Below are positions 7,233-13,887 of a stretch of 16,399 bases of DNA, piece after piece. Both the position numbers and the translations under genes were made by a program. Source of the stretch: Deltaproteobacteria bacterium (lineage in GTDB: Bacteria; UBA10199; DSSB01); contig JAGRNM010000007.1 in assembly GCA_020440745.1 (NCBI GenBank), positions 1 to 16,399 on the forward strand, in the 5' to 3' direction. The first letter of the stretch is position 1. Each line of letters begins with the position of its first letter. The notes beneath the pieces are model-generated. The model searched no databases and was not told the origin of the DNA. It was given only the letters and a program-made list of their open reading frames with translations.

Positions 7233-7895
7233 ATGACTGATATTTTTCCCTGTTTACTTTGTCAAAGCCAAGCTTCTTTTTTTGCTAGCTCTCCTAGCCG
7301 TGATTTTTTTTCTTGTCCGGCTTGTGCTTTGATTTTTGTGCCGCCCTTTCAGCATTTAAATCAAGCCCAAGAAAAGGCCCGGTATTTAGAACATCAAAAC
7401 CTTGTTAGTGATCCTGCTTATCAGGCTTTTTTGACTCCTTTTATGAAGGCTTTAAAAGAACGGGTTTCTCCTGACGCTTTGGGTTTGGATTTTGGTTGCG
7501 GACCTACAAAGGCTTTGCAAACTTGGTTGGGACAAGAGGGCTATCAACTAGAAGCCTTTGATCCGTATTTTTTTGCGGATCCAAAACTTTTAAAAAAACA
7601 ATATGATTTTGTTTGTTTAACAGAAGTCTTAGAGCATATGGAGAAGCCCCTTGAGGCATTAAAAGAAATCCATCAGCTTTTAAAAGCGGGCGGTCTTTTG
7701 GCAGTGCAGACCCACTGGCTTCCTAAAGACGAGTGGGCTGGGGAGCAAAAATTTCCCCAGTGGCATTACGCAAGGGACCCTACCCACGTGGCTTTTTATT
7801 CTCCCACCAGTTTAAAGTGGATTGCGGACTACTTTGCTTGGGGCTTAGAATTATTAGAAGGTGACTTAGCTTTTTTCTCTAAGCAATTGCCTTGA
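7233..7895 (+). CDS. Class I SAM-dependent methyltransferase with N-terminal zinc-ribbon motif
   Basis: The 220-aa protein begins with a four-Cys motif, C7-x2-C10 and C28-x2-C31, likely a small zinc ribbon. A Rossmann methyltransferase domain follows: motif I LDFGCG (85-90), an acidic motif II near D110, and LTEVLEH (129-135). The later HYARDPTHVAFYS segment (178-190) is typical of methyltransferases of the Methyltransf_23 type. The substrate is unknown; relatives act on small molecules or cell-surface sugars. I chose the ATG at 7233, since a GTG at 7212 would only add hydrophobic residues; neither has a strong ribosome site. Its last codons (SKQLP and TGA) lie inside a 24-bp repeat that is also the 3' end of tpx, suggesting it once converged directly on tpx. 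Confidence 0.85.
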   Translation: MTDIFPCLLCQSQASFFASSPSRDFFSCPACALIFVPPFQHLNQAQEKARYLEHQNLVSDPAYQAFLTPFMKALKERVSPDALGLDFGCGPTKALQTWLGQEGYQLEAFDPYFFADPKLLKKQYDFVCLTEVLEHMEKPLEALKEIHQLLKAGGLLAVQTHWLPKDEWAGEQKFPQWHYARDPTHVAFYSPTSLKWIADYFAWGLELLEGDLAFFSKQLP

Positions 7896-7899
7896 AGGC
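7876..7899 (+). repeat. Direct repeat copy A flanking the nucleotidyltransferase cassette
   Basis: These 24 bases match 8730-8753 at 22 positions, in the same orientation, 854 bases apart. Both differences (7888 and 7896) are transitions. Copy B is the 3' end of tpx. Read on the minus strand, copy A gives A-F-K-A-I-A-stop, against A-L-K-A-I-A-stop in tpx. This looks like a duplicated gene end or attachment-site-like repeat. Confidence 0.7.
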
Positions 7900-7967
7900 A
7901 GAGTGCTAAGGAATGGGCTTCTCAATGTTTTATTCTTTTGCTAGGATGTCTTGCGAGGTTATTAATC

Positions 7968-8171
7968 ATGTTAAAAGACGTCGATTATTTTAAAAAATGG
8001 GAAAATGAATACCGTCGTCATCAAAAAGTCGATTACCGTAAAAATTTACAAATCTTTGAGGCTCTCTATTGCCAAGCTCAAGCGCTAGGAAAATTAAAGA
8101 CAGAAGATTTTTTAGAAAGAGTTTTATCAAAGTCCAAAATGGTCAAAGCACTCAATCAACTTACACTTTAA
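7968..8171 (+). CDS. Small charged protein upstream of nucleotidyltransferase (possible antitoxin or partner)
   Basis: This 67-aa soluble protein is mostly helical in appearance and rich in Lys, Glu and Tyr. Its core runs FKKWENEYRRHQKVDYRKN, then IFEALYCQAQALG. From memory, small proteins of this look precede minimal nucleotidyltransferase genes in several bacteria, but I cannot verify this here. I chose the ATG at 7968 because GAGG lies 9 bases upstream; a start 30 bases further upstream has a less convincing context. Its stop is 2 bases before the next ATG, so the pair is one operon. The pairing suggests a toxin-antitoxin-like or HEPN/MNT-like module, though the protein lacks an obvious R-x4-6-H HEPN motif. 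Role is inference. Confidence 0.75.
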   Translation: MLKDVDYFKKWENEYRRHQKVDYRKNLQIFEALYCQAQALGKLKTEDFLERVLSKSKMVKALNQLTL

Positions 8172-8173
8172 GT

Positions 8174-8725
8174 ATGTTTGAAAAAATTTTAGAAAAACTA
8201 GCTAAGTTATTTGAGGAAAAAAAGATTCCCTACATGATTATTGGTGGTCAAGCCGTATTGATGCACGGTGAGGCACGTATGACTCAAGATATTGATATTA
8301 CTTTAGGGCTAGGTCCAGAGGATTTAGAGAAAGTGCTGCATCTATGTCAAGAAGCTCACTGGCAAGTTTTGGTTGCTAACCCTTACGACTTTGTGACCAA
8401 GACGATGGTCTTGCCTTGTCAGGATCAGCAGACGGGTATTCGTCTTGATTTAGTTTTTTCTTTTTCTCCTTATGAAAAAGAAGCACTAAAACGAGCCCAA
8501 AGTTTTACCATGGGTGGGTCTAAACTTAAGGTGGCTTCGGTAGAGGACTTAATGATCCACAAAATCATTGCAGGTCGTCCCAGAGACCTAGAAGACCTCC
8601 GCATGCTTTGTTTAAAACATCCCAAACTAGACAAAACTTATATCAAACACTGGCTAGATCAGTATGCCCAAGTGATGGAGCAAGCTTTGTGGCAGCAATT
8701 TGAAGCTATCTTAGAAGATACTTAA
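8174..8725 (+). CDS. MNT/AbiEii-like nucleotidyltransferase
   Basis: The 183-aa protein has the pol-beta-type nucleotidyltransferase core: IIGGQAVLMHGEARMTQDID (residues 22-41), with the GG (24-25) and the paired acids D39-x-D41. A likely third acid is D92 in RLDLVF, and the GRPRDLEDL segment (134-142) is characteristic of the AbiEii/DUF6036-like group. Such proteins transfer nucleotides to RNA or protein targets and often act as toxins or their neutralisers. I chose the ATG at 8174 rather than an upstream in-frame start at 8069, which would overlap the small gene. There is no ribosome site of its own, so it is probably translationally coupled to the gene ending at 8171. It stops 7 bases short of the convergent tpx gene. 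Confidence 0.85.
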   Translation: MFEKILEKLAKLFEEKKIPYMIIGGQAVLMHGEARMTQDIDITLGLGPEDLEKVLHLCQEAHWQVLVANPYDFVTKTMVLPCQDQQTGIRLDLVFSFSPYEKEALKRAQSFTMGGSKLKVASVEDLMIHKIIAGRPRDLEDLRMLCLKHPKLDKTYIKHWLDQYAQVMEQALWQQFEAILEDT

Positions 8726-8729
8726 TGTC

Positions 8730-8753
8730 TCTCTAAGCAATCGCCTTGAGGGC
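8730..8753 (+). repeat. Direct repeat copy B at the 3' end of tpx
   Basis: These 24 bases, covering the last codons and stop of tpx plus 3 bases beyond, recur at 7876-7899 with 2 mismatches. The two-gene nucleotidyltransferase module lies between the copies. Confidence 0.7.
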
Positions 8754-9230
8754 TGCTTCATAATTAGGCTCTTGGGCAATTTCTGGTACTAGTTCGGTAT
8801 ATTGGACTTTTCCTTCTGGATTAATCACGACAATAGCGCGGGCAAGTAGGCCTTTTAAAGGGCCATCTTGGATACTAACTCCATAGGCTTCACCAAACTG
8901 AGAGCGAAAACTACTGGCGGGGATGACGTTTTCTAAACCTTCGGCTCCGCAAAAACGCTTGGTGGCAAAGGGCAGGTCTTGACTAACACAGAGGACCACC
9001 GTGTTTTCTAGCTGATTGGCTTCGGTATTAAAGCGTTGCACGCTCATGGCACAAACAGGGGTATCAATAGAGGGGAAGATATTTAAAATCACTGTCTTGC
9101 CTTGGAGATCTTTTAAATTAATTTCGCTTAGGTCGTTTTTGACTAAACTTGATTGGGGAGCGGCTTCTCCCACTTGAGGAAGCTCTCCAGAGGTGTTAAT
9201 CGGGTTGCCTTTAAGGGTAATACTAGCCAT
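8733..9230 (-). CDS. tpx: Thiol peroxidase (atypical 2-Cys peroxiredoxin)
   Basis: The 165-aa product closely follows E. coli Tpx along its whole length. It reduces hydrogen peroxide and lipid or alkyl hydroperoxides using thioredoxin as donor. The peroxidatic Cys60 is in the motif FPSIDTPVC (52-60), with T57 as the helper residue. The resolving Cys94 lies in DLPFATKRFCGAEG (85-98). The C-terminus LVPEIAQEPNYEAAL is typical of the family. I chose the ATG at 9230, since AAGG lies about 10 bases upstream; a TTG three codons earlier is possible. It diverges from the release-factor-like gene with 65 bases between starts. Its last 21 bases are duplicated at 7879-7899. Confidence 0.97.
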   Translation of the reverse strand: MASITLKGNPINTSGELPQVGEAAPQSSLVKNDLSEINLKDLQGKTVILNIFPSIDTPVCAMSVQRFNTEANQLENTVVLCVSQDLPFATKRFCGAEGLENVIPASSFRSQFGEAYGVSIQDGPLKGLLARAIVVINPEGKVQYTELVPEIAQEPNYEAALKAIA

Positions 9231-9295
9231 GATGACCAAGCCTTTCTTTTGTTAAGGTGAAATGGAAGAAGGTCTTTATAATTTTTGAGCCTACG

Positions 9296-9712
9296 ATGCA
9301 ACGCTTTCCCGTCAGCCCGGCCAAAGAAGCCGAAATCAAAGCCCGTATGGAGGCTTTGGGAATCCGAGAAGAGGATCTTAGCGAGAGTTTTATCCGGGCT
9401 TCGGGTAAGGGCGGACAAAAGGTCAATAAAACTTCCGTGGCGGTGCAACTGTGCCATAAGCCTTCGGGAATCATGGTTAGAGCTGAAAGTGGCCGCTCTC
9501 AGATTATGAATCGTTACTATGCTCGCAAGCGCTTAGTGGAAAAGCTAGAGGCCAAAGCTTTGGGAGAAAAGTCGCTTTTACAACAGAAAATCGAGAAAAT
9601 CCGCCGTCAAAAACGAAAACGTAGTCAACGAGCTAAGGAGAAAGTCTTAGCAGAGAAAAAACTTCAATCCACCAAGAAAAAAAGCCGCCAAAAACCTCCG
9701 CTAGAAGATTAG
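9296..9712 (+). CDS. Peptide chain release factor-like protein (GGQ, ArfB/mtRF-R type)
   Basis: This 138-aa protein consists of a class I release factor domain III without the codon-recognition domains. The GGQ motif that triggers peptidyl-tRNA hydrolysis is at residues 39-41, inside SFIRASGKGGQKVNKTSVAV. After residue 90 a long Lys/Arg-rich tail resembles the tail that ArfB-type factors place in the mRNA channel. The likely role is release of peptides from stalled ribosomes or stalled large subunits. I chose the ATG at 9296 because related proteins begin with a similar RFPVSP-type N-terminus; the GTG at 9257 would add 13 residues with no homology that I recognise. The ribosome site before 9296 is weak. 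The gene is divergent from tpx. Confidence 0.88.
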   Translation: MQRFPVSPAKEAEIKARMEALGIREEDLSESFIRASGKGGQKVNKTSVAVQLCHKPSGIMVRAESGRSQIMNRYYARKRLVEKLEAKALGEKSLLQQKIEKIRRQKRKRSQRAKEKVLAEKKLQSTKKKSRQKPPLED

Positions 9713-9829
9713 TCTGTCTTGATTTGACTACAGAAAAAAATAGAGGAAAAACTTGAGAAAAGTCCGCAACCTTGCCTAGAAGACTACGATAACTAAAAGA
9801 CTTGAGAGAGAAAGTTCTTGTCGTAAGTA

Positions 9830-10828
9830 ATGGAAAAATATAAGAAAATTCTTCTATATCCTTTATTATTGGGCGTCCTTAGTTTAACAGGTAGCCTGTT
9901 CTTTTTTAGTTCTGCGCAAGCCTGGGGTGGCAATGAAAATCGTAGTTCTAATGGGGGTAGTAATGCTATTCGTTTAGGTTCTATGGGTAATTTTTACCTA
10001 GGTTTTTCTCAAAACCCTAATCAATCCTTAAAAATTAAAGTCTATTGTCAGCAAAGTGAGGAGACTCAGAGCTATGACTTTAGTTTTGAGGGTTCGGAAT
10101 TATTTTTTATGATCTTTGGGGAAGAGGGAGAAAAAAAGGTCTATGGTAAGTTTAGCCATCCTGAGGAAAACTTAGTCATTTTTGAGCCGAGTGTACTAGG
10201 AGATACTTTTAGTGCACTTGCCAATCGCTTGCCTATTTTTATGGATCCGGATCTCTCCATTAACTGGCTAGAGTGTCCTGTCAGTCGCGTAGAATTTCGA
10301 GGGGATCATTTAGACTTTGGCTATCGTAATTCTACTCAAAAATATCCCTTACCCGTGCGAGAGGATATTGTTTTTTATCAGCGTTCTACTCGTCATAATA
10401 CCATGCCTTATGGTAATTATTTGCCTATTATTATTAATCGTAGTGCTGGCTTGGGCCCTCAGATGGCACTCAATACTTCTGTGGGTGGCAACGACACACC
10501 TCCTGAACAGCCCCAACCCTTACCTCCTGAAGAACCCGCTCCTCCCGAAAAATTGCCTCCTACCGAAGAGCCTGGGCAAGTTCAAGAACCTGCTCCTAGC
10601 ACTACGGGAGAAGAAGATCTTTTTATTGAAGAGGCTCCACCCCCACCTCAAAATTCAGAGGAAGACGAGGCTCAAACACAGAGTCAGTTTTCCAAAGTCA
10701 CGCCTAAGGGCAGTCTTGACTGTTCTTTAAAATCCGGGGGGATGCAGTCTAGTTTAGCTGGTTTTTATTATTGGCTTTTGCCCCTCTTAGGTCTTATCAG
10801 CTTAAGGCGTTTTTTGACCAAGAACTAA
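9830..10828 (+). CDS. Secreted Pro-rich protein with Cys/TM/Arg C-terminal sorting-like tail
   Basis: I do not recognise the central domain of this 332-aa protein. Residues 1-31 form a signal peptide: a Lys-rich start, a hydrophobic core, and SSAQA before W32. A Gly/Asn/Ser-rich segment (32-50) and a beta-looking domain (about 50-215) follow. A Pro/Glu-rich linker (about 223-280) leads to C298, a hydrophobic helix (about 309-325), R326-R327 and a short basic end. Cys, then helix, then Arg cluster resembles MYXO-CTERM-type tails that are cut and anchored at the cell surface, though the Cys motif here (LDCSLKSGG) is not the standard one. No strong ribosome site precedes the ATG. It is 44 bases upstream of the 10873 gene, probably in the same operon. 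Confidence 0.8.
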   Translation: MEKYKKILLYPLLLGVLSLTGSLFFFSSAQAWGGNENRSSNGGSNAIRLGSMGNFYLGFSQNPNQSLKIKVYCQQSEETQSYDFSFEGSELFFMIFGEEGEKKVYGKFSHPEENLVIFEPSVLGDTFSALANRLPIFMDPDLSINWLECPVSRVEFRGDHLDFGYRNSTQKYPLPVREDIVFYQRSTRHNTMPYGNYLPIIINRSAGLGPQMALNTSVGGNDTPPEQPQPLPPEEPAPPEKLPPTEEPGQVQEPAPSTTGEEDLFIEEAPPPPQNSEEDEAQTQSQFSKVTPKGSLDCSLKSGGMQSSLAGFYYWLLPLLGLISLRRFLTKN

Positions 10829-10872
10829 AAGTCACTTTAATTTTTTGGCCTTAATTTTGGAGTTAGTTATTC

Positions 10873-12657
10873 ATGGGTATCTCTCAACCTGTTTCAGCTA
10901 AGATTAATTTAGCTCTTCAGCACCCCAGATTTTTTGTAGAAGACAAGGCACAAAAGGCTTGGGCCTCTCAGGTAGATCAATTTGTGCCGTCTCAAAGTTC
11001 TGCTAGCCAGCTAGTTAATTCTGGGATCAAGCTGGCTGGTTCTTCCGTGATTCATCGTTTTTTTAATCCTCAAGAAGTCGCTCAAGATGAAGTCACTTGG
11101 GGAGATGTGGGGATGGTTGCTCTGCTTGCTTTAAATCCGTTAGCCTTGGGTCTTTTAGTAATGACTGATTGTGTTAGTCATGATTCCGATGGAATCCCCA
11201 TGGAGACAGACAGTGAGGGTAGTACGGGTGGAGTAGAAGCTTCTACGGGCTCCTCGGATAGTGGTGGCCTGGATGAAAGCGGCAGTGTGGACGAAAGTGG
11301 AGGAGAAGAACCTCTGCCAGACATGGAGTCTCAAGATCTAGCTTTAACGGGCTATCTAGGCAGCCATCTGCCCACTGATGGCCGGGTAGCAGTAGTAGGA
11401 GGAGCCAATCAGCTTAAGGTTTGGGATCAAAACTTTGGTCCTCTTTTGGACATAAACTTGCCTGATCAATTGGTCGGTGTGGGTGTTAGTGCTTATGGTA
11501 AGATTCAACTAGCCCCCATCCCCCTTGGTTCTTCAGACATAGGCACTTGGGCAGTGGTCTCTTTTACCTTGGATAATGGTAGCACTGGCTTAGTACCGGT
11601 TAATCTGGCTACGGGTGATTTGGGAGATCCCTTAATTCTTAATGAAGAAAGCACGGTTTCGGATATCCTTAATCACAACTTAGTGGACTTTGTCTTTGTC
11701 AGGCAATTGAACCCTCTTAGTCAAGAGTATGAAGCTTTGGTCATGGTGGTTACTCAGCCCACTGTAGCTGCTACAGAGACGCTGCCAGCTTTGGGTCGTT
11801 ATACAATCAGCCCTGAGGGAGTCTGGGTGCCCAATAGCGACTACCGAACTTGGACGGCTACTAGTAATCCTAATCTACCTCTCAACTATACCCGTCTTAA
11901 TTTAATGCAGGAGGTTAAATCCATTGAAGTGCGTGGTACGGAAGAACTTTATGTAGCTGGTGAGCATACAGACGGCGGCTCTTATGCCTTTAGTGCTCAT
12001 TATTATTGGGATGACAATGTGGGCTCTATGGGTGGGGTAACAGCTAATTATCAGCAGATCTATGCACAAGAAGGGGACGAATTTGTCCAAAACCGAGACT
12101 TGGACGCTAGGCGCATTACCTTGCCAGGAGGCACGCAAAGCATGGGCTATTTGGTATGGAATGCAGGCGATCAAGCAGTACGCAGCTTAGTCATGTATGT
12201 TTGGCTAGAAGGAAGCAATATATTCGTAAAAGTACCCACTGGTTTAAGTGGGGATCCTCAAGAGGCTTTTACCCGCTTAGGTACGGGCCAACTATTTGGA
12301 GGGGAAGAGTTTAGTCGTGGTTTAATTAACTTCCAAAACGCAGAAGCTAGTGAAGCCAGCGCCAGAGCTTTTTTTGCTGATAGTGTAGAAGGGACGACCA
12401 TTGAATGGGTGCCTCCCTTTTCTTTATTGGATGGAGAAGAGGTGAGCTTAAGAGACAATGGAGTCAAAGGCAATGGCTTGGGACGCAGCCTGGTAGAAAG
12501 AGCAGACGGAAGCTTAGCCTTGGTAGACTACACCATCGATCCCACTGAGTTTGGTATGATGGAAGGCGCTCAGGACGCTTTTGAGGAAGCCTTGGATTTG
12601 GCTAAGGAAGAAGAGCCGCTTCCTGATTTTGGCCTTGCTGCTCATCCGATGGATTAG
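10873..12657 (+). CDS. Unrecognised large protein: short N-terminal part, one membrane helix, acidic linker, beta-rich domain
   Basis: The 594-aa protein has no signal peptide at its start. Residues 1-75 are amphipathic. A single hydrophobic segment (about 78-97) ends at C100. A very acidic Ser/Gly/Asp/Glu linker (101-155) follows, then a long beta-rich domain (about 156-570). That domain has recurring hydrophobic strands and Gly-Asp turns, such as RVAVVGGANQLKVWD and WAVVSFTLDNGS, which suggests a beta-propeller, though I cannot count blades with confidence. The tail is acidic. The layout suggests a membrane-anchored protein with a large domain outside the cytoplasm. GGAG lies 10 bases before the ATG. 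It follows the secreted 9830 protein by 44 bases, so they may work together. Its TAG overlaps the TAA of the opposing adenosyltransferase gene at 12654-12657. Confidence 0.75.
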   Translation: MGISQPVSAKINLALQHPRFFVEDKAQKAWASQVDQFVPSQSSASQLVNSGIKLAGSSVIHRFFNPQEVAQDEVTWGDVGMVALLALNPLALGLLVMTDCVSHDSDGIPMETDSEGSTGGVEASTGSSDSGGLDESGSVDESGGEEPLPDMESQDLALTGYLGSHLPTDGRVAVVGGANQLKVWDQNFGPLLDINLPDQLVGVGVSAYGKIQLAPIPLGSSDIGTWAVVSFTLDNGSTGLVPVNLATGDLGDPLILNEESTVSDILNHNLVDFVFVRQLNPLSQEYEALVMVVTQPTVAATETLPALGRYTISPEGVWVPNSDYRTWTATSNPNLPLNYTRLNLMQEVKSIEVRGTEELYVAGEHTDGGSYAFSAHYYWDDNVGSMGGVTANYQQIYAQEGDEFVQNRDLDARRITLPGGTQSMGYLVWNAGDQAVRSLVMYVWLEGSNIFVKVPTGLSGDPQEAFTRLGTGQLFGGEEFSRGLINFQNAEASEASARAFFADSVEGTTIEWVPPFSLLDGEEVSLRDNGVKGNGLGRSLVERADGSLALVDYTIDPTEFGMMEGAQDAFEEALDLAKEEEPLPDFGLAAHPMD

Positions 12658-13205
12658 TTCTTAAGCCCTGACCAGGGGCTTTCTTTGCTTCCTAGAGCTT
12701 GATTGGTCCAGCGTCCTGCTACAAAAAGCCAGTCACCTAAACGATTAAGATACTCCAAAACTTCTGAGCGGATGTTTTCTTTTTCTGCCAGTGCCACTAC
12801 TAATCTTTCGGCACGGCGGCAGACCGTGCGGGCCAAATGCAGGTAGGCAGCCGCTGGTGTGCCACCGGGTAGGATAAATTGTTTTAAAGGTTTTAAGTCT
12901 TTTTCCCAACTATCAATTTCTTTTTCTAAAGTTTTAACTTGGGTTTCTTGAATAAAAGAAGCGGCCATCTGGGTGCTAGGGTGGGGCGTGGCAAGCTCAC
13001 TGCCTAGGACAAAGAGTTCTTGCTGCACTCTTAAAAGGGCCTCGTTAATTTTTTGGGGTGGTTCCAAACTAAGCACCACACCCATGAGAGAATTGACTTC
13101 ATCCAGACTCCCATAAGCTTCGATCCTGGGATGATCCTTGGCTACCCTGTCCCCGCCAAAGAGGCCGGTTTTACCCTGGTCACCGGTTTTGGTATAGATT
13201 TTCAA
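12654..13205 (-). CDS. pduO: PduO-type ATP:cob(I)alamin adenosyltransferase
   Basis: The 183-aa enzyme transfers the adenosyl group of ATP to cob(I)alamin, making the adenosylcobalamin that NrdJ in this window needs. The ATP-binding N-terminus YTKTGDQGKTGLFGGDR (4-20), IEAYGSLDEVNS (28-39), FILPGG (110-115), the Arg-rich CRRAER (129-134) and NRLGDWLF (154-161) are all present, so it looks intact. I chose a TTG start at 13205: it gives the family-typical MKIYTKTG, GGAG lies 7 bases upstream, and the start overlaps the TGA of the upstream DUF1054 gene as TTGA. A start further upstream, at 13232, would add nine residues inside the upstream gene. Its 3' end overlaps the convergent 10873 gene by 4 bases. 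Confidence 0.95.
   Translation of the reverse strand: MKIYTKTGDQGKTGLFGGDRVAKDHPRIEAYGSLDEVNSLMGVVLSLEPPQKINEALLRVQQELFVLGSELATPHPSTQMAASFIQETQVKTLEKEIDSWEKDLKPLKQFILPGGTPAAAYLHLARTVCRRAERLVVALAEKENIRSEVLEYLNRLGDWLFVAGRWTNQALGSKESPWSGLKN
12663..12686 (+). terminator. Possible terminator of the 10873 gene inside the adenosyltransferase 3' end
   Basis: AAGCCC (12663-12668) pairs with GGGCTT (12676-12681) around a 7-base loop, followed by TCTTT. It lies 5 bases past the plus-strand stop, inside codons for the last residues of the opposing gene. The T-run is interrupted, so the call is weak. Confidence 0.35.
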
Positions 13206-13828
13206 AGTCTCACTCCTTTTTGCAAACCGCAAAGAAAAAGCCCTTGGAGTTTGCTAAAATTTTTGACCGCGTCTTTAGCTAAGTTCTTACTTAAAGGATC
13301 TAAGGATAGGCCTGCGTCAAAGACTGCGCTTTTTAAATTTTTAAGTCGGTGGCTACTTTCTTTTAAAAACTCTGCTAGATCCTCTACGGCTTGGGCTTTA
13401 AAGGCTTCGTCTCTTTTTAAATAATTATGAAGACCCTTTAATTTTGACTTTTCTTTTATAAAGTAATCCAAATTATGAGCTAGGTTTTTGCCTAGGTCCA
13501 CTCGCATGGAAGATTCATCTTTCATCACTACCCGGGTGCTAGCGCCGTCTTTTCCAACACAGAGGCCAAACCATACATAAGCTTTATAGCCACGTTTTTC
13601 TGGTCCCAGTGCTACCCAAGTCTCATCGGGCGGATTGACCTTGCGTCTAGCGTGTTTGGCAGTATGGGGATAAAAGTCAAAATCCATTTCGCTCTTTAAT
13701 AGTTCTTTAAGTTCTTCGCCTAGGTCGATTAGCTTGGGTCGGATTTTTTCTTTAAAAGCAGCCATGCGCTCGGCAAAGCCATTAATTTTAAAAATATCGA
13801 GATCTTTTTTGGAAAAATGAGTGGGCAT
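13202..13828 (-). CDS. DUF1054 (UPF0637, YktB-like) protein
   Basis: The 208-aa cytoplasmic protein matches the Bacillus YktB-type family, of unknown biochemical function. The conserved core is FYPHTAKHARRKVNPPDETW, near residues 52-71, followed by VALGPEKRGYKAYVWFGLCV. The N-terminus, with the FKINGFAERM...IRPKLIDLGEEL pattern, also fits, so the family call is firm. The C-terminal half is helical and Lys-rich and is less conserved as far as I can tell. The ribosome site before the ATG at 13828 is weak. Its TGA overlaps the TTG start of the adenosyltransferase gene, so the two are very likely translated as a coupled pair; whether it has a role in cobalamin use is unknown. Confidence 0.85.
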   Translation of the reverse strand: MPTHFSKKDLDIFKINGFAERMAAFKEKIRPKLIDLGEELKELLKSEMDFDFYPHTAKHARRKVNPPDETWVALGPEKRGYKAYVWFGLCVGKDGASTRVVMKDESSMRVDLGKNLAHNLDYFIKEKSKLKGLHNYLKRDEAFKAQAVEDLAEFLKESSHRLKNLKSAVFDAGLSLDPLSKNLAKDAVKNFSKLQGLFLCGLQKGVRL

Positions 13829-13851
13829 AGTTTGTTGTTAGTTGATCCTTG

Positions 13852-13880
13852 CCTGCCTGATAGGTAGGCAGGTTATTTTT
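13852..13880. repeat. Short palindrome in the queD-DUF1054 gap
   Basis: CCTGCCT (13852-13858) and AGGCAGG (13866-13872) form a 7-bp stem with a 7-base loop, followed on the plus strand by TTATTTTTAT. No plus-strand gene precedes it. On the minus strand, where the neighbouring genes lie, no T-run follows it, so it is not an obvious terminator for queD. It may be a small dispersed palindrome or an mRNA-processing hairpin. Confidence 0.5.
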
Positions 13881-13887
13881 ATGTGTG

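Noticed and set aside
9143..9474. Minus-strand frames overlapping the start of the release-factor-like gene and tpx
   Set aside because: They overlap two well-supported genes and look like frame shadows.
11902..12473. Minus-strand open frames under the 10873 gene
   Set aside because: Shadows of the plus-strand gene, with no start signals or recognisable domains.
18..13842. The 14-mer AGTTTGTTGTTAGT at 18-31 and again at 13829-13842
   Set aside because: Low-complexity and short enough to occur twice by chance in an AT-rich window of this size; the flanks do not match.
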